64,000 nt of DNA from JBGPEQ01 sp050180895 (GTDB lineage Bacteria; Pseudomonadota; Alphaproteobacteria; Dongiales; Dongiaceae), in NCBI GenBank assembly GCA_050180895.1, contig JBFXDS010000018.1, forward strand, positions 1-64,000. Reading direction: 5' to 3'. Below, one piece after another: positions 7,643 to 17,503 of the stretch. The position numbers were made by a program, and so were the translations under genes. The notes below the pieces were generated by a model. That model made no database searches and was not told the DNA's origin. It saw only the letters and a list, made by a program, of their open reading frames with translations. Within the stretch, counting starts at the first letter, position 1; each line of letters opens with the position of its first letter.

Positions 7643-8907
7643 ACACGCCGCAGGTGCTGACCTTCGGCTGCCGGCTCAACGCCTTCGAGTCCGAGGTGAT
7701 GCGCGGCCATGCCGGCGCCGCCGGTCTTTCCGACGCCGTCATCGTCAACACCTGCGCGGTCACCGCCGAGGCCGAGCGGCAGGCGCGCCAGGCGATCCGC
7801 CGGGCGCGGCGCGCGCATCCGGCGGCCCGCATCATCGTCACGGGCTGCGCGGCGCAGATCGATCCCGCGGGTTACGCCGCCATGCCCGAGGTCGACCATG
7901 TGCTCGGCAATGCCGAGAAGCTGCAGGCCGCGAGCTTCCGCCGGCTGGCGGCGGGCGACAGCGCGCGCATCGTCGTCGACGACATCATGGCGGTGCGCGA
8001 GACCGCCGGGCATCTGGCGGCCGGCTTCGGCGGGCGGGCGCGGGCGTTCGTCCAGGTGCAGCAGGGCTGCGACCATCGCTGCACCTTCTGCATCATCCCC
8101 TATGGTCGCGGGCCGAGCCGCAGCGTGGCCATGGGCGAGATCGTCCGTCAGGTGCGCGACCTGGTCGACTCCGGCACCCGCGAGGTCGTCCTCACCGGCG
8201 TCGACATCACCGCCTACGGGGCCGATCTGCCGGGCCGGCCGAGCCTGGGCCAGATGGCGCGGCGGCTGCTGGCGCAGGTGCCGGCGCTGGCGCGGCTCAG
8301 GTTGTCGTCGCTCGATCCGGTCGAGATCGACGAGGATCTGGTGCGGCTGACCGGCAGCGAGCCGCGGCTGATGCCGCATCTGCATCTCAGCCTGCAGGCC
8401 GGCGACGACCTGATCCTGAAGCGGATGAAGCGGCGGCACGGCCGCGACGCCGCGATCGATCTCTGCGCCCGCCTTCGTGCGGTGCGGCCCGACATCGTTT
8501 TCGGCGCCGACCTGATCGCCGGCTTTCCGACGGAGACCGAGGCGATGTTCGCGAACACGCTACGGCTGGTCGAGGAGTGCGGCCTCACCTTCCTGCACGT
8601 CTTCCCCTATTCGGCGCGCCGGGGCACGCCGGCGGCGAGAATGCCCCAGGTGCCGAAGCCCGAGCGCAAGGCGCGCGCCGCCCGCCTGCGCGCCGCCGGC
8701 GTCGCCGCGCGGCAGCGCTTCTTCGCCGGCCGGATCGGCGCCGACAGCCGCGTGCTGGTGGAGACATCCGTCGACGGCACGGCCAGCGGCCATTGCGAGC
8801 ATTTCGCGCCGGTCCGCATTGCCGGCACAGCGACGCCGGGAGAGGTGGTCGCCGCGCGCATCACCGGCGCCACCGGCAGCGAGCTGCTCGGTCGTCTGGC
8901 GGCATGA
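7639..8907 (+). CDS. mtaB: tRNA t6A37 methylthiotransferase MtaB
   Basis: Radical SAM enzyme that adds the methylthio group to t6A at position 37 of tRNAs. It starts at GTG 7639 (VNTPQVLTFGCRLNAFESEV), overlapping the dapF stop; 422 residues. The N-terminal domain has its three cluster cysteines in TFGCRLN, VNTCAVT and VTGCAAQ. The radical SAM domain has CDHRCTFCIIPYGRGPSRS (C-x3-C-x2-C), and a short TRAM-like C-terminus follows. The pattern and length fit MtaB rather than MiaB (GCRLN is typical of MtaB). It overlaps ftsY by four bases (ATGA). Confidence 0.92.
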   Translation: MNTPQVLTFGCRLNAFESEVMRGHAGAAGLSDAVIVNTCAVTAEAERQARQAIRRARRAHPAARIIVTGCAAQIDPAGYAAMPEVDHVLGNAEKLQAASFRRLAAGDSARIVVDDIMAVRETAGHLAAGFGGRARAFVQVQQGCDHRCTFCIIPYGRGPSRSVAMGEIVRQVRDLVDSGTREVVLTGVDITAYGADLPGRPSLGQMARRLLAQVPALARLRLSSLDPVEIDEDLVRLTGSEPRLMPHLHLSLQAGDDLILKRMKRRHGRDAAIDLCARLRAVRPDIVFGADLIAGFPTETEAMFANTLRLVEECGLTFLHVFPYSARRGTPAARMPQVPKPERKARAARLRAAGVAARQRFFAGRIGADSRVLVETSVDGTASGHCEHFAPVRIAGTATPGEVVAARITGATGSELLGRLAA

Positions 8908-9848
8908 GCGAGACGCGAGCGGACGCGACGCCGAGGCGCGGCTGGCTGGCGCGCCTGCGCGAGGGCCTCAGCCGTTCCTCGAGCAAGCTGGCGACGGGCA
9001 TCGCCGGCATCTTCACCAAGCGGAAGCTGGACGACGCGGCGCTGCAGGAGCTCGAGGAGCTGCTCATCGCCGGCGATCTCGGGCCGGCGACGGCCGCCAG
9101 GCTCACCGCCGGCCTGGCCAAGTCGCGCTTCGACCAGGAGGTCACGCCCGAGGAGGTGCGCGGCGCCCTGGCCCAGGAGATCGCGGCGATCCTGGCGCCG
9201 GTCGCCCGGCCGCTGGAGATCGACCCCGCCCGCAAGCCGCATGTCATCCTGGTCGTCGGCGTCAACGGCACCGGCAAGACCACCACCATTGGCAAGCTCG
9301 CGCAGCGCTTCCGCGAGGAAGGCCGCCGGGTCCTGCTGGCGGCCGGCGACACCTTCCGCGCCGCCGCCATCGAGCAGCTGAAGATCTGGGGCGAGCGCAC
9401 CGGCGCCGGCGTCGTCGCGCGCGAGACCGGGGCAGACGCCGCCGGCCTCGCCTATGACGCGCTGGCCAAGGCGCGGGCCGAGGGCGTCGACGTGCTGCTC
9501 ATCGACACCGCCGGCCGGCTGCACAACAAGGCCGACCTGATGGCCGGGCTGCAGAAGATCATCCGCGTGCTGCGCAAGCTCGACCCTCAGGCGCCGCACG
9601 ATTGCCTGCTCGTGCTCGACGCCACCACCGGCCAGAACGCCCATCAGCAGGTGGAGATCTTCCGGCAGATGACGGAGGTGACCGGGCTGGTCGTCACCAA
9701 GCTGGACGGCACGGCGCGCGGCGGCGTGGTGGTGGCGCTGGCCGAGCGCTTCAAGCTGCCGGTCCATGCCATCGGCGTCGGCGAAGGCGCCGACGACCTC
9801 CGGGCGTTCGACGCAGAGAGCTTCGCCCGCTCGCTGATGGGGCTGTGA
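8904..9848 (+). CDS. ftsY: Signal recognition particle receptor FtsY
   Basis: Membrane-associated SRP receptor GTPase, partner of Ffh at 2.9-4.3 kb. The 314-residue product has a short basic N-terminus instead of the long acidic A domain of E. coli, as is usual in alphaproteobacteria. The NG domain follows, with VNGTGKTTTIGKLA, DTFRAAAIEQL, DTAGRLHNK and TKLDGTARGGVV. The start at 8904 (MSETRADATPRRGW) overlaps mtaB. Last gene of the dapF operon; the stop is at 9848. Confidence 0.96.
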   Translation: MSETRADATPRRGWLARLREGLSRSSSKLATGIAGIFTKRKLDDAALQELEELLIAGDLGPATAARLTAGLAKSRFDQEVTPEEVRGALAQEIAAILAPVARPLEIDPARKPHVILVVGVNGTGKTTTIGKLAQRFREEGRRVLLAAGDTFRAAAIEQLKIWGERTGAGVVARETGADAAGLAYDALAKARAEGVDVLLIDTAGRLHNKADLMAGLQKIIRVLRKLDPQAPHDCLLVLDATTGQNAHQQVEIFRQMTEVTGLVVTKLDGTARGGVVVALAERFKLPVHAIGVGEGADDLRAFDAESFARSLMGL

Positions 9849-9957
9849 CCATGCGGGCCGCTGCGGTTTTCGTTTGGCGAGCGGGGCCGCTTCGGCCTAG
9901 AGTTCGGCGTCGCAGGGGAACGGCACACGCACTCCGAAATGGAGCGGTCGAAAGAGT

Positions 9958-10818
9958 ATGGGGTCACCGCAATCATCACGCACATCCCGGACCATGGGCG
10001 GCAACGACGACAACGACAGCGGGCCGTGGCGCGTCGCCCTGCGCCGGCTCGGGTTGCTGCAGGCCGAGAACGGCGCGACCCCGCGCCAACAGACTCCCAT
10101 CCCGCCGGCCCGGACAGTGCGATTCGAGCCCAATAGCGAACGGCATCATCTCGGCTTCATGCAGCGCTATCTGCGGCCGGGCGACGCCGTCCTCGACATC
10201 GGCGCCAACACCGGCCAACGGGCGATTCCGGCGGCCCGGCTGATCGGCCCGCCCGGCCGGGTCGATGCCTTCGAGCCGAGCCCGGCCATGCGCGCCGCCC
10301 TGATCGAGAATACCGCAGAGGCGAACCTGAAATCGGTCGTGGTCGTGCATGCGCTGATGGCCGGCGCCACCACCGGCCTCGGCCGCTTCGTCGACGGCAC
10401 CAGCCGCTCGGGCCGGCGGCGGCCGCCGCTGCCAGGCGAGCTGGCGACGCGCGTGCTCGGCATCGAGCAGCTGCGGCTCGACAAGTTCATCGGCAAGCGG
10501 CGCTACGTGCTGATGTATCTGGACATCGCCGGCTGCGAGCTGAACGCGCTGCGGGGCACCGAAGGGCAGCTGGCGCAAGCGAACCCGCCGGCGCTTCTCA
10601 TCGCCTTCGATCCCGCCCTGTCCGACTTCGGCGCCACGCCGGAGATCATGGCCGACTGGCTCGACGACCGCGGCTACGAGCTGGCGGCCTACGACGCCGA
10701 CCGCAACATGCTCGACTACCCCGAGGCGCCCTGGCGCCAGCGGCGGATCGTGCTGGCGATCGCGCGCAGCGCCCGCAACTTCGTCCTGCAGCGGCTCGCC
10801 GACACCGCGCATCCCTGA
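9958..10818 (+). CDS. FkbM-family SAM-dependent methyltransferase
   Basis: Class I methyltransferase. The SAM motif AVLDIGANTGQRAIPAARL is around residue 73 and DAFEPSPAMRAALIENT follows. The later LDKFI..VLMYLDIAGCELNALRG block matches the FkbM domain (usually K-I-D-V-E-G-x-E; here LDIAGCE). Up to 286 residues; a second Met at 9994 (MGGNDDNDSG) is an alternative start and neither has a clear ribosome site. Family members methylate sugars or secondary metabolites; the target here is unknown. Confidence 0.8.
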   Translation: MGSPQSSRTSRTMGGNDDNDSGPWRVALRRLGLLQAENGATPRQQTPIPPARTVRFEPNSERHHLGFMQRYLRPGDAVLDIGANTGQRAIPAARLIGPPGRVDAFEPSPAMRAALIENTAEANLKSVVVVHALMAGATTGLGRFVDGTSRSGRRRPPLPGELATRVLGIEQLRLDKFIGKRRYVLMYLDIAGCELNALRGTEGQLAQANPPALLIAFDPALSDFGATPEIMADWLDDRGYELAAYDADRNMLDYPEAPWRQRRIVLAIARSARNFVLQRLADTAHP

Positions 10819-10845
10819 CCGCTGCTGCTCCATAATACGAGTGAC

Positions 10846-10957
10846 TCACCCTCACCCTGTCCCTCTCCCGCGACGCGGGAGAGGGGACGCTGCAAAGGCG
10901 GCCGTTTTCGGTAGCCCCCTCGCCCGCGCAGCGGGAGAGGGTGGGGGCGAGGGTCCG
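10846..10957. repeat. Palindromic intergenic element with CCCTCTCCCGC arms
   Basis: Between the FkbM gene and the EamA gene lie two adjacent hairpins. The first is a perfect CCCTCTCCCGC / GCGGGAGAGGG pair (10861-10871 and 10875-10885). The second is an imperfect CCCTCGCCCGC / GCGGGAGAGGG pair near 10918-10941. Outer CTCACCCTCACCC and GGGTGGGGGCGAGGGT flank them, so the whole unit is itself roughly palindromic. It shares the CCCTCTCCC core with the element at 56109-56308. It looks like a mobile-type short repeat or bidirectional terminator. Confidence 0.6.
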
Positions 10958-10965
10958 CAGCGCTG

Positions 10966-11811
10966 ATGTCGCCGTTCGTCATTCTGCTCGTGCTGGCGGC
11001 GGCGGCGATGCACGCCGTCTGGAACGCCCTGGTCAAGGCCGGCAACGACAAGCTGGTCATGCAATGCCTGGTGATGTTCTTCGCCGGCGTGCCGGCCATC
11101 CCGTTCCTCGCTTTCCTGCCGCTGCCGGCGCCGGCCGCCTGGCCGTTCCTGGCGCTGTCGCTGGCGGTGCACGCGGTCTACTACGTGACCCTGATCAACG
11201 CCTACCGCTACGGCGCGCTGTCGCAGGTCTATCCGATCGCCCGCGGCGCGGCGCCGCTGATGATCGCGCTCGGCGCCTGGGCCTTCGCCGGCGAGGCGAT
11301 GAGCGGCCTCGAATGGCTCGGCATCGCCGTCGCCTGCGCCGGCATCATGAGCCTGGCAGCACCCGGCGGCCTGCCGCGCGACGAGGAGGTCAAGGCCATC
11401 GGCTTCGCCCTGGCGACGGCCATCACCATCGCCCTCTACTCGCTGGCCGACGGCATCGGCGTGCGCCGCGCCGAGAACGCCCTCAGCTACATCATGTGGC
11501 TGCTCGCCCTCGATGCCGTACCCGTGCTGCTGGCGGGGCTGTGGCTGCGGCGCGGGCGCGTCGTCGCCAGCTTCCGGCCGCATCTGGCGCTGGCGGCGGC
11601 CGGCGGCCTGCTGTCGGCGCTGGGCTACGGCATCGTCATCTGGGCCATGGAGCGGGCGCCGCTGGCGCATGTGTCGGCGCTGCGCGAGACCAGCGTGATC
11701 CTCGCCGCCATCATCGGCGCCACGCTGATGGGCGAAGGGTTCGGCCGCCGCCGCATCCTGGCCGCCGTCCTCGTGGCCGGGGGCAACGCGCTGCTGCACG
11801 CTGCCGGGTGA
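10966..11811 (+). CDS. EamA/DMT-family transporter
   Basis: Inner-membrane protein of the drug/metabolite transporter superfamily, 281 residues with about ten hydrophobic helices in two EamA-type halves. The N-terminal LAAAAMHAVWNALVKAG and the second-half ALGYGIVIWAMERAPLAHVSALRETSVILAA region are typical, the latter reading as the conserved end of EamA repeat 2. These proteins usually export amino acids or metabolites; the substrate cannot be predicted. The start at 10966 lies directly after a palindromic repeat. Confidence 0.85.
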   Translation: MSPFVILLVLAAAAMHAVWNALVKAGNDKLVMQCLVMFFAGVPAIPFLAFLPLPAPAAWPFLALSLAVHAVYYVTLINAYRYGALSQVYPIARGAAPLMIALGAWAFAGEAMSGLEWLGIAVACAGIMSLAAPGGLPRDEEVKAIGFALATAITIALYSLADGIGVRRAENALSYIMWLLALDAVPVLLAGLWLRRGRVVASFRPHLALAAAGGLLSALGYGIVIWAMERAPLAHVSALRETSVILAAIIGATLMGEGFGRRRILAAVLVAGGNALLHAAG

Positions 11812-11813
11812 GC

Positions 11814-11880
11814 TGTGAGTTATGAGTTGTGAGCCACGAGCCGTAAGATAAGGCCCTCGACTCACAACTCATAACTCACA
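11814..11880. terminator. Perfect 20-base inverted repeat between convergent genes
   Basis: The arms 11814-11833 (TGTGAGTTATGAGTTGTGAG) and 11861-11880 are exact complements around a 27-base loop. The element fills nearly the whole 71-base gap between the convergent EamA and Nudix genes, so it may end transcription from both sides. No T-run is present. The GAGTTGTGAG unit also occurs before rpsP (about 2305-2322). Confidence 0.5.
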
Positions 11881-11882
11881 AC

Positions 11883-12422
11883 TCAATAATCGCCGAACTC
11901 GCCGGCCGGGTTGCTGCGGGTGTGGAATTCGCGGCAGTCCACCGCCTCGCGATAGTGGCCGAGCGCCCAGCGGACGGAGGGAAAGGCGATCTCCGGCCAG
12001 GGAATGTCTGCCCAGCGGAACAAGCCGACCTCGGCGCTCTCCGGCCCGGCGGCAACCTCCGGCGAGACCAGCCGGGCGCGATAGATGACCTGCACCTGCG
12101 ACAGCCGGGTGATGGTGTAGACGGCGAGCACGCCCTCGATCTCGATCTGGGCGCGCGCCTCCTCCCAGGCCTCGCGCAACGCGCCGTCGACGGTGGTCTC
12201 CTGCAGCTCGAGATAGCCGGCCGGCAGGGTCCAGAAGCCCTTGCGCGGATGGATGGCGCGCCGGCACAGCAGGATGCGATCCTCCCAGACGCAGACGGAG
12301 CCGACGACGACCTTGGGATTCTCGTACTGGATGAAGCCGCAATCGCCGCAGACCAGCCGCTCGCGATTGTCGCCCTCGGGCACGCGGCGCGTGAAGCCTC
12401 CCGGCGGTCCGGCCTGGGTCAT
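11883..12422 (-). CDS. Nudix hydrolase with N-terminal zinc ribbon
   Basis: Nudix-family pyrophosphohydrolase, 179 residues. The Nudix box is AGYLELQETTVDGALREAWEEA (residues about 68-89), fitting G-x5-E-x7-REUxEE. A preceding zinc-ribbon half, RLVCGDCGFIQYENPKVVVG, resembles that of NADH pyrophosphatase-like and ADP-ribose-type Nudix enzymes; only one CxxC pair is visible. Substrate not predictable. The gene converges on the EamA transporter with a strong inverted repeat between them. Confidence 0.87.
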   Translation of the reverse strand: MTQAGPPGGFTRRVPEGDNRERLVCGDCGFIQYENPKVVVGSVCVWEDRILLCRRAIHPRKGFWTLPAGYLELQETTVDGALREAWEEARAQIEIEGVLAVYTITRLSQVQVIYRARLVSPEVAAGPESAEVGLFRWADIPWPEIAFPSVRWALGHYREAVDCREFHTRSNPAGEFGDY

Positions 12423-12472
12423 GCCCTAAAGGTGGCGCAGACGGCGCACGGAAACAAGCACGGACCGGACGC

Positions 12473-15400
12473 TCAAGTGCCGACGATAATGTCGGCAGCG
12501 GCTGTGCCGACCGTGATCGTATCGACCGTCGTCGCGGTCAGAGTGGCGACGGTGAGATCGAAAATCGCATCGTTGTTCGTATTCACTTTGACGTCCACGT
12601 TCGCCGCATTCTGGAAGAGATCGATCCGTCCGATCCGATCGCCCACCAAGTTCAGCAGCGAATCGAACAGGGCGTCGAGATCGAGAATATCGCCATCGGC
12701 AAAGCCGTCGATGATGTCCTTGCCGTCGAGCTTGCTCGTATAGAGCACCGTATCGTTGCCGTCGCCGACATCGATCCGGTCGTTGCCGGCGCCGCCGGTC
12801 ACCGTGTCGTTGCCTGCCCCGCCGCTCAGGGTGTTGGCGCCGGCGTTGCCGGTGATGATGTTGCCGAGCCCGTTGCCCGTCCCGGCGATCGCGCCCGCGC
12901 CGGTGAGCGTCAGGTTCTCGATGTCGCCAATGACCGACGCGCTTGCAAGGCTGAACGCGATGGAACTTTGGACTGTATCGGTCCCCGAACCACCGGACTC
13001 GTCGATGATGTCGCCGAGGTTGTCGACCACATAGGTGTCGTTGCCGGCGCCGCCGATCATGGTGTCGACGCCGGTGCCGCCGTCGAGCGTGTCGCTGCCG
13101 CCGTTGCCCGTCAGCGTGTCGTCGCCGGCCAGGCCGCTCAGCTTGTTCGCCTGGCCGTTGCCCGTCAGCGCGTTGGCCAGCGTGTTGCCCGTGCCGTCGA
13201 TCGCCGAGCTCCCGGTCAGCAACAGGTTCTCGACATTGGCGCCCAGGATGTAGCTGGCCGAACTCTGCACCGTGTCGGTGCCGGCATTGGCCGCTTCCGT
13301 CACCACGTCCTTCGTCTCGTCGGCGATGTAGGTGTCGTCGCCCTTGCCGCCGATCAGCGTGTCGACGCCCTTGCCGCCGTCCAGGGTGTTGGCCGACTCG
13401 TTGCCCGTCAGCTTGTTCTTCAGGTCGTTGCCGGTGCCGTCGATGGCGCCGGCGCCGGTCAGCAATGTCAGGTTCTCCACGTTCGGATCGGCAAGGGTGT
13501 AGCTCGCTTCGCTCAGCACCGTATCCGTGCCGCCGCCGGCGACCTCGGTCACCACGTCGCCGCTGACATCGACCAGATAGGTGTCGTTGCCCTTGCCGCC
13601 CTCCATCGTGTCGACGCCGCCGCCGCCGTCCAGCTTNNNNNNNNNNCGCTCAGCACCGTATCCGTGCCGCCGCCGGCGACCTCGGTCACCACGTCGCCGC
13701 TGACATCGACCAGATAGGTGTCGTTGCCCTTGCCGCCCTCCATCGTGTCGACGCCGCCGCCGCCGTCCAGCTTATTGGCGCCGGCGTTGCCGACCAGCCG
13801 GTTGATGCCGGCCCCCGCGATGGCGTTGAGCGACCCGCTGCCGAGCAATTCGATGTTCTCGATCCCCGCCAGCGTCATCAGGTTGATCGAGATCGTCGAA
13901 CGCACCGTGTCGGTGCCGCCGCCGGTCTCGTCGACCACGTCCTTGGCGTTGTCGACGACATAGATGTCGTTGCCGGCGCCGCCCTCCATCGAGTCGGCGC
14001 CCGCGCCGCCGTCCAGCAGATCATCGTCGGCGCCGCCGATCAGCGTATCGTTACCGCCCAGGCCGCTCAGCGTGTCGTCCCCGCCGCCGCCGGCGAGGGA
14101 ATCGGCGGCCGCCGTGGCCGTGATGCGGTTGCCCGCCCCATTCGCCGAGAAGCTCACCGCCTTGCTGCCGGTGAAGGTGTAGTGCTCGATGCCGGTCAGC
14201 GGCGACGTCAGGGTGGATTGGTTGGTGCGCAGTTCGTCTCCGGCGCTGGCGCCTGTCTCGGTGACGACGTCGCCGGGGTTGTCCTGGATGTAGAGATCGT
14301 CGCCCTCGCCGCCGGCCATGCTGTCCGCCCCGGTGCCGCCGTCGAGCGTGTCGCTGCCGCCGTTGCCCGTCAGCGTGTCGTCGCCGGCCAGGCCGCTCAG
14401 CTTGTTCGCCTGGCCGTTGCCCGTCAGCGCGTTGGCCAGCGTGTTGCCCGTGCCGTCGATCGCCGAGCTCCCGGTCAGCAACAGGTTCTCGACATTGGCG
14501 CCCAGGATGTAGCTGGCCGAACTCTGCACCGTGTCGGTGCCGGCATTGGCCGCTTCCGTCACCACGTCCTTCGTCTCGTCGGCGATGTAGGTGTCGTCGC
14601 CCTTGCCGCCGATCAGCGTGTCGACGCCCTTGCCGCCGTCCAGGGTGTTGGCCGACTCGTTGCCCGTCAGCTTGTTCTTCAGGTCGTTGCCGGTGCCGTC
14701 GATGGCGCCGGCGCCGGTCAGCAATGTCAGGTTCTCCACGTTCGGATCGGCAAGGGTGTAGCTCGCTTCGCTCAGCACCGTATCCGTGCCGCCGCCGGCG
14801 ACCTCGGTCACCACGTCGCCGCTGACATCGACCAGATAGGTGTCGTTGCCCTTGCCGCCCTCCATCGTGTCGACGCCGCCGCCGCCGTCCAGCTTGTTGG
14901 CGCCGGCGTTGCCGACCAGCCGGTTGATGCCGGCCCCCGCGATGGCGTTGAGCGACCCGCTGCCGAGCAGCTCGATGTTCTCGATCCCCGCCAGCACCGC
15001 CAAGATGGAGATCGTCGAGCGCACCGTGTCGGTGCCGCTGCCGCCGGTCTCGTCGACCACGTCCTTGGCGTTGTCGACGACGTAGATGTCGTTCCCGGCG
15101 CCGCCCTGCATGGTATCGACGCCGGCGCCGCCGTCGAGAAGGTCGGCATCCGCGCCGCCGGCGAGCGAATCGTTGCCCGCGCCGCCGCTCAGCGTGTCGT
15201 TTCCGGCGCCGCCGGAGAGCGTATCGTTTCCGGCCAGGCCGCTGAGACTGTTCGCCTTGCCGTTGCCCGTCAGCGCGTTGGCGAGGGTGTTGCCGGTGCC
15301 GTCGATCACCAGGGTTCCCGTCAGCTCCAGGTTCTCGACATTGGCGCCGAGGACGAAGCTGGCCGAACTCTGCACCCTGTCGATGCCCGAACCGGCGCCG

Positions 15401-16518
15401 GCGAGCTCGGTCACCACGTCCTTCGAATCGTCGACGATATAGGTATCGTCGCCGGCGCCGCCGGCCATCTTGTCGATGCCAAGGCCGCCGTCGAGCGTGT
15501 CGCCGCCCGCGTCGCCGATCAAAGAATCGTTCCCCGCCCCGCCGGAGAGAAGGTTGTCCGCTTCATTGCCGGTGAGCGTGTCGTTGCCCTTGCCGCCGGC
15601 GGCGTTCTCGATGACGACGTTGTTGGCGATCGTGAAGCCGCCGATGATGCCGCTCACCCAGGAGACGAATCCGCCGGCATTCGGCCCGGCCAGCGGCGCG
15701 TCGTTGAGATTGATCGTGCAGGCCGCATCGATGTTGCCGGCGCTGATCTGGTCCATGCCGCCGGCGTCCCAGACGCAGGACCAGAAGGTGCCGAGGCCGT
15801 TCGAGTCCGGCAGCTCATAGGTCTGATCGCCGGTATTGAAGGCCATGTTGGCGCCGTACAGGCGCTGCAGCGCCGCGATGTCCAACGCCATCGGCGTGCC
15901 TTGCCAGCCGAACTGGTCCGCGGTCGCCGGCACCAGGTTCCAGCCGTCATTGTAGGTCATCGTGGTCCAGATGCCCTGGTTCAGGCCGAAACTGCCGAGG
16001 GTGAACGGCCCGCCGACGCCGGGGAACCGGGTTGCACCGGGCTCGAGGCCGCCGTCGTGCGGATGCGCCAGGCCGAGGCCATGCCCGAGCTCGTGAATGA
16101 TGGTGATGAAGCCGAAGCCGCCCTGATCGAGGGAGTTTTGCCAGGTCGAGTCGTCAGCGTTGAAGTAGCCGTAGATCGGGTTTTCGAAGGTCTCGTCGGG
16201 CACCTCGTGCGCGCCCAGGTCGCCGTCCAGAAAGACGCTGTCGACCCGCCACCAAGTGATGTCGGAGCTTTCGAAGCTTCCCGCTTCCTGGAACTCGAGA
16301 TCGACGAAATTCTCGTAGAGCTGGACAGCGGTCCGGAATGCGTCCTTCTCCGATTCCAGCCAGGGCGAGCTGACACCGCCGTTCGTGCCGGGAATGACTC
16401 CCGGGTCGCCGAAGTAATAGTTAATGGGGCCGCCGTCCCATTTGGCGCCCCAGATGAGGGAATCCAGATAGGGGCTGCCGTAGCCGCTGCCCGGAACCGA
16501 GTCGTTCTGCGTCGCCAC
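12473..16518 (-). CDS. Secreted RTX metalloprotease (M10/serralysin-like), interrupted by an assembly gap
   Basis: Large calcium-binding repeat protein. Residues 1-230 form a zinc protease domain with HELGHGLGLAHP (142-153), which fits HExxHxxGxxH, and a Met-turn TTMTYND at 185-191. Many GGxGxDxLxGG-type RTX nonapeptides and VxNxxLTG-type blocks follow, then a C-terminus ending in TITVGTAAADIIVGT. There is no N-terminal signal peptide, so type I secretion by a C-terminal signal is expected; no transporter genes are nearby. The frame breaks at a run of 10 N (13637-13646). The 127 bases before and after the N run are identical, and removing one copy plus the N run (137 bases) joins both parts in one frame of about 1302 residues. 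I therefore read it as one intact gene with an assembly error. Confidence 0.85.
13072..13636. repeat. 565-base direct repeat in RTX gene, copy A
   Basis: This stretch appears identical to 14331-14895 (offset 1259 bases) everywhere I compared them. It encodes about 188 residues of RTX repeats. Similarity continues with scattered differences past the assembly gap. Near-perfect identity at DNA level suggests recent duplication or gene conversion, and it explains why the assembly broke here. Confidence 0.85.
13510..13773. other. Assembly gap flanked by a duplicated 127-base contig end
   Basis: Ten N at 13637-13646 are flanked by 13510-13636 and 13647-13773, which read identically over 127 bases. 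A length of exactly 127 is a common maximum k-mer of de Bruijn assemblers, so these are probably overlapping contig ends that were scaffolded instead of merged. The real locus may lack the second copy; collapsed extra repeats cannot be excluded, because the same 127-mer also occurs at 14769-14895. Confidence 0.85.
14331..14895. repeat. 565-base direct repeat in RTX gene, copy B
   Basis: Second copy of the repeat at 13072-13636. Downstream of it, 14896 onward resembles 13774 onward (the NAIAGAGINRLVGNAGANKL-coding segment) with a few substitutions, so the duplicated unit was originally longer than the identical core. Confidence 0.85.
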
Positions 16519-16741
16519 GCCTGTCCTCCAGCACCCACCGCGGCCCTGTGCGTGATCCCGGCTCCGTGGAGCCGGCCGCGCCGTCTTGTGCGGCGACTAT
16601 AGCAGATTGCCCGGCCATGGACGACATCAGCGGCGGCGCGGCCGAACTCATTGATTTCGCGTGCATCCGCGGCGGTGCGCTTGGACTTGCCCAGGGCTTT
16701 CCCCTATGCTGCCGCGCTTTCGAAGGGGGTCTGCGGCACAG

Positions 16742-17503
16742 ATGATTCGCTGGAACTGGAGAGGAAAGGTCGAGCGGCGCCGCATCGTCGAAGTCGGCTG
16801 GATGGTCGATGCCGAGAAGGCCGGGTTCATCTACGAGGCGCCCCGGCAATATCAACGCGCCGCGCCGCGGCCGCCTTCGACCAAGGCGGTCGGGTTCTGC
16901 CCGGCGGTGCTCGACTACGAGGCCCGCATCTTCGAGATTCCGTGCCCGTTCGACGTGCATCTGCGCCTCGCCCGCGACGCCGAGGGCAACCTGCAGGTGC
17001 AATATCCGCGCCCCAACGAAAGCACGTCGAACCCGCAATACATCAGCCGGCTGATCGTCACCTCGAGTCCGACCGAGTGGCGCGAGCCCGACAAGCCGGT
17101 GCTGCAGATCCTGACGCCCTATCGCTTCGTCGCCGACGAGCCAGTGTGGATGAACCAGCTGCCGCCGTTCTACCACTTCCGGCGGCCGCCGCTGCCCGGT
17201 CTGATGATCGGCGGCCGCTTCCCCATCCACGACTGGCCGCGCGTGCTGAGCTGGGCCTTCGAATGGTACCGCACCGACAAGGACCTGATCCTCAAGCGCG
17301 GCGAGCCCTGGTTCTGCGTCCGCTTCGAGACCGACGACCCGTCGCGGCAGGTGCGGCTGGTCGAGGCGGCCATGACTCCGGAGCTGGAGCAGTATCTCAA
17401 GGGCATGGACACGGTGACGCAGTATGTCAGCCGCACCTTCTCGCTGTTCCCCACGGCGCGGTCGCGGCGACCGAAGCAGCTGCTGACGAAGGTCCGGCGT
17501 TAA
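16742..17503 (+). CDS. Hypothetical protein
   Basis: I do not recognise this 253-residue protein. The likely start is the Met at 16742 (MIRWNWRGKVERRRIVEVGW); the frame is open to 16661 but that part looks non-coding. It is soluble, rich in Pro, Arg and Trp, with motifs such as FEIPCPFDVHLRLARD and RPPLPGLMIGGRFPIHDWPR and a basic C-terminus (RSRRPKQLLTKVRR). No signal peptide or membrane segment. It is transcribed away from the RTX gene. A hairpin at 17517-17543 directly follows, so it is probably a single-gene unit. Confidence 0.75.
   Translation: MIRWNWRGKVERRRIVEVGWMVDAEKAGFIYEAPRQYQRAAPRPPSTKAVGFCPAVLDYEARIFEIPCPFDVHLRLARDAEGNLQVQYPRPNESTSNPQYISRLIVTSSPTEWREPDKPVLQILTPYRFVADEPVWMNQLPPFYHFRRPPLPGLMIGGRFPIHDWPRVLSWAFEWYRTDKDLILKRGEPWFCVRFETDDPSRQVRLVEAAMTPELEQYLKGMDTVTQYVSRTFSLFPTARSRRPKQLLTKVRR

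Noticed and set aside
12750..15560. CRISPR array or non-coding tandem repeat in the RTX region
   Set aside because: The repeats are in-frame codons for glycine/aspartate-rich RTX motifs, not identical short repeats with unique spacers.
12473..16518. RTX region as two separate genes or a pseudogene
   Set aside because: The frame change coincides exactly with the N run and a 127-base duplicated flank, and collapsing these restores one frame.
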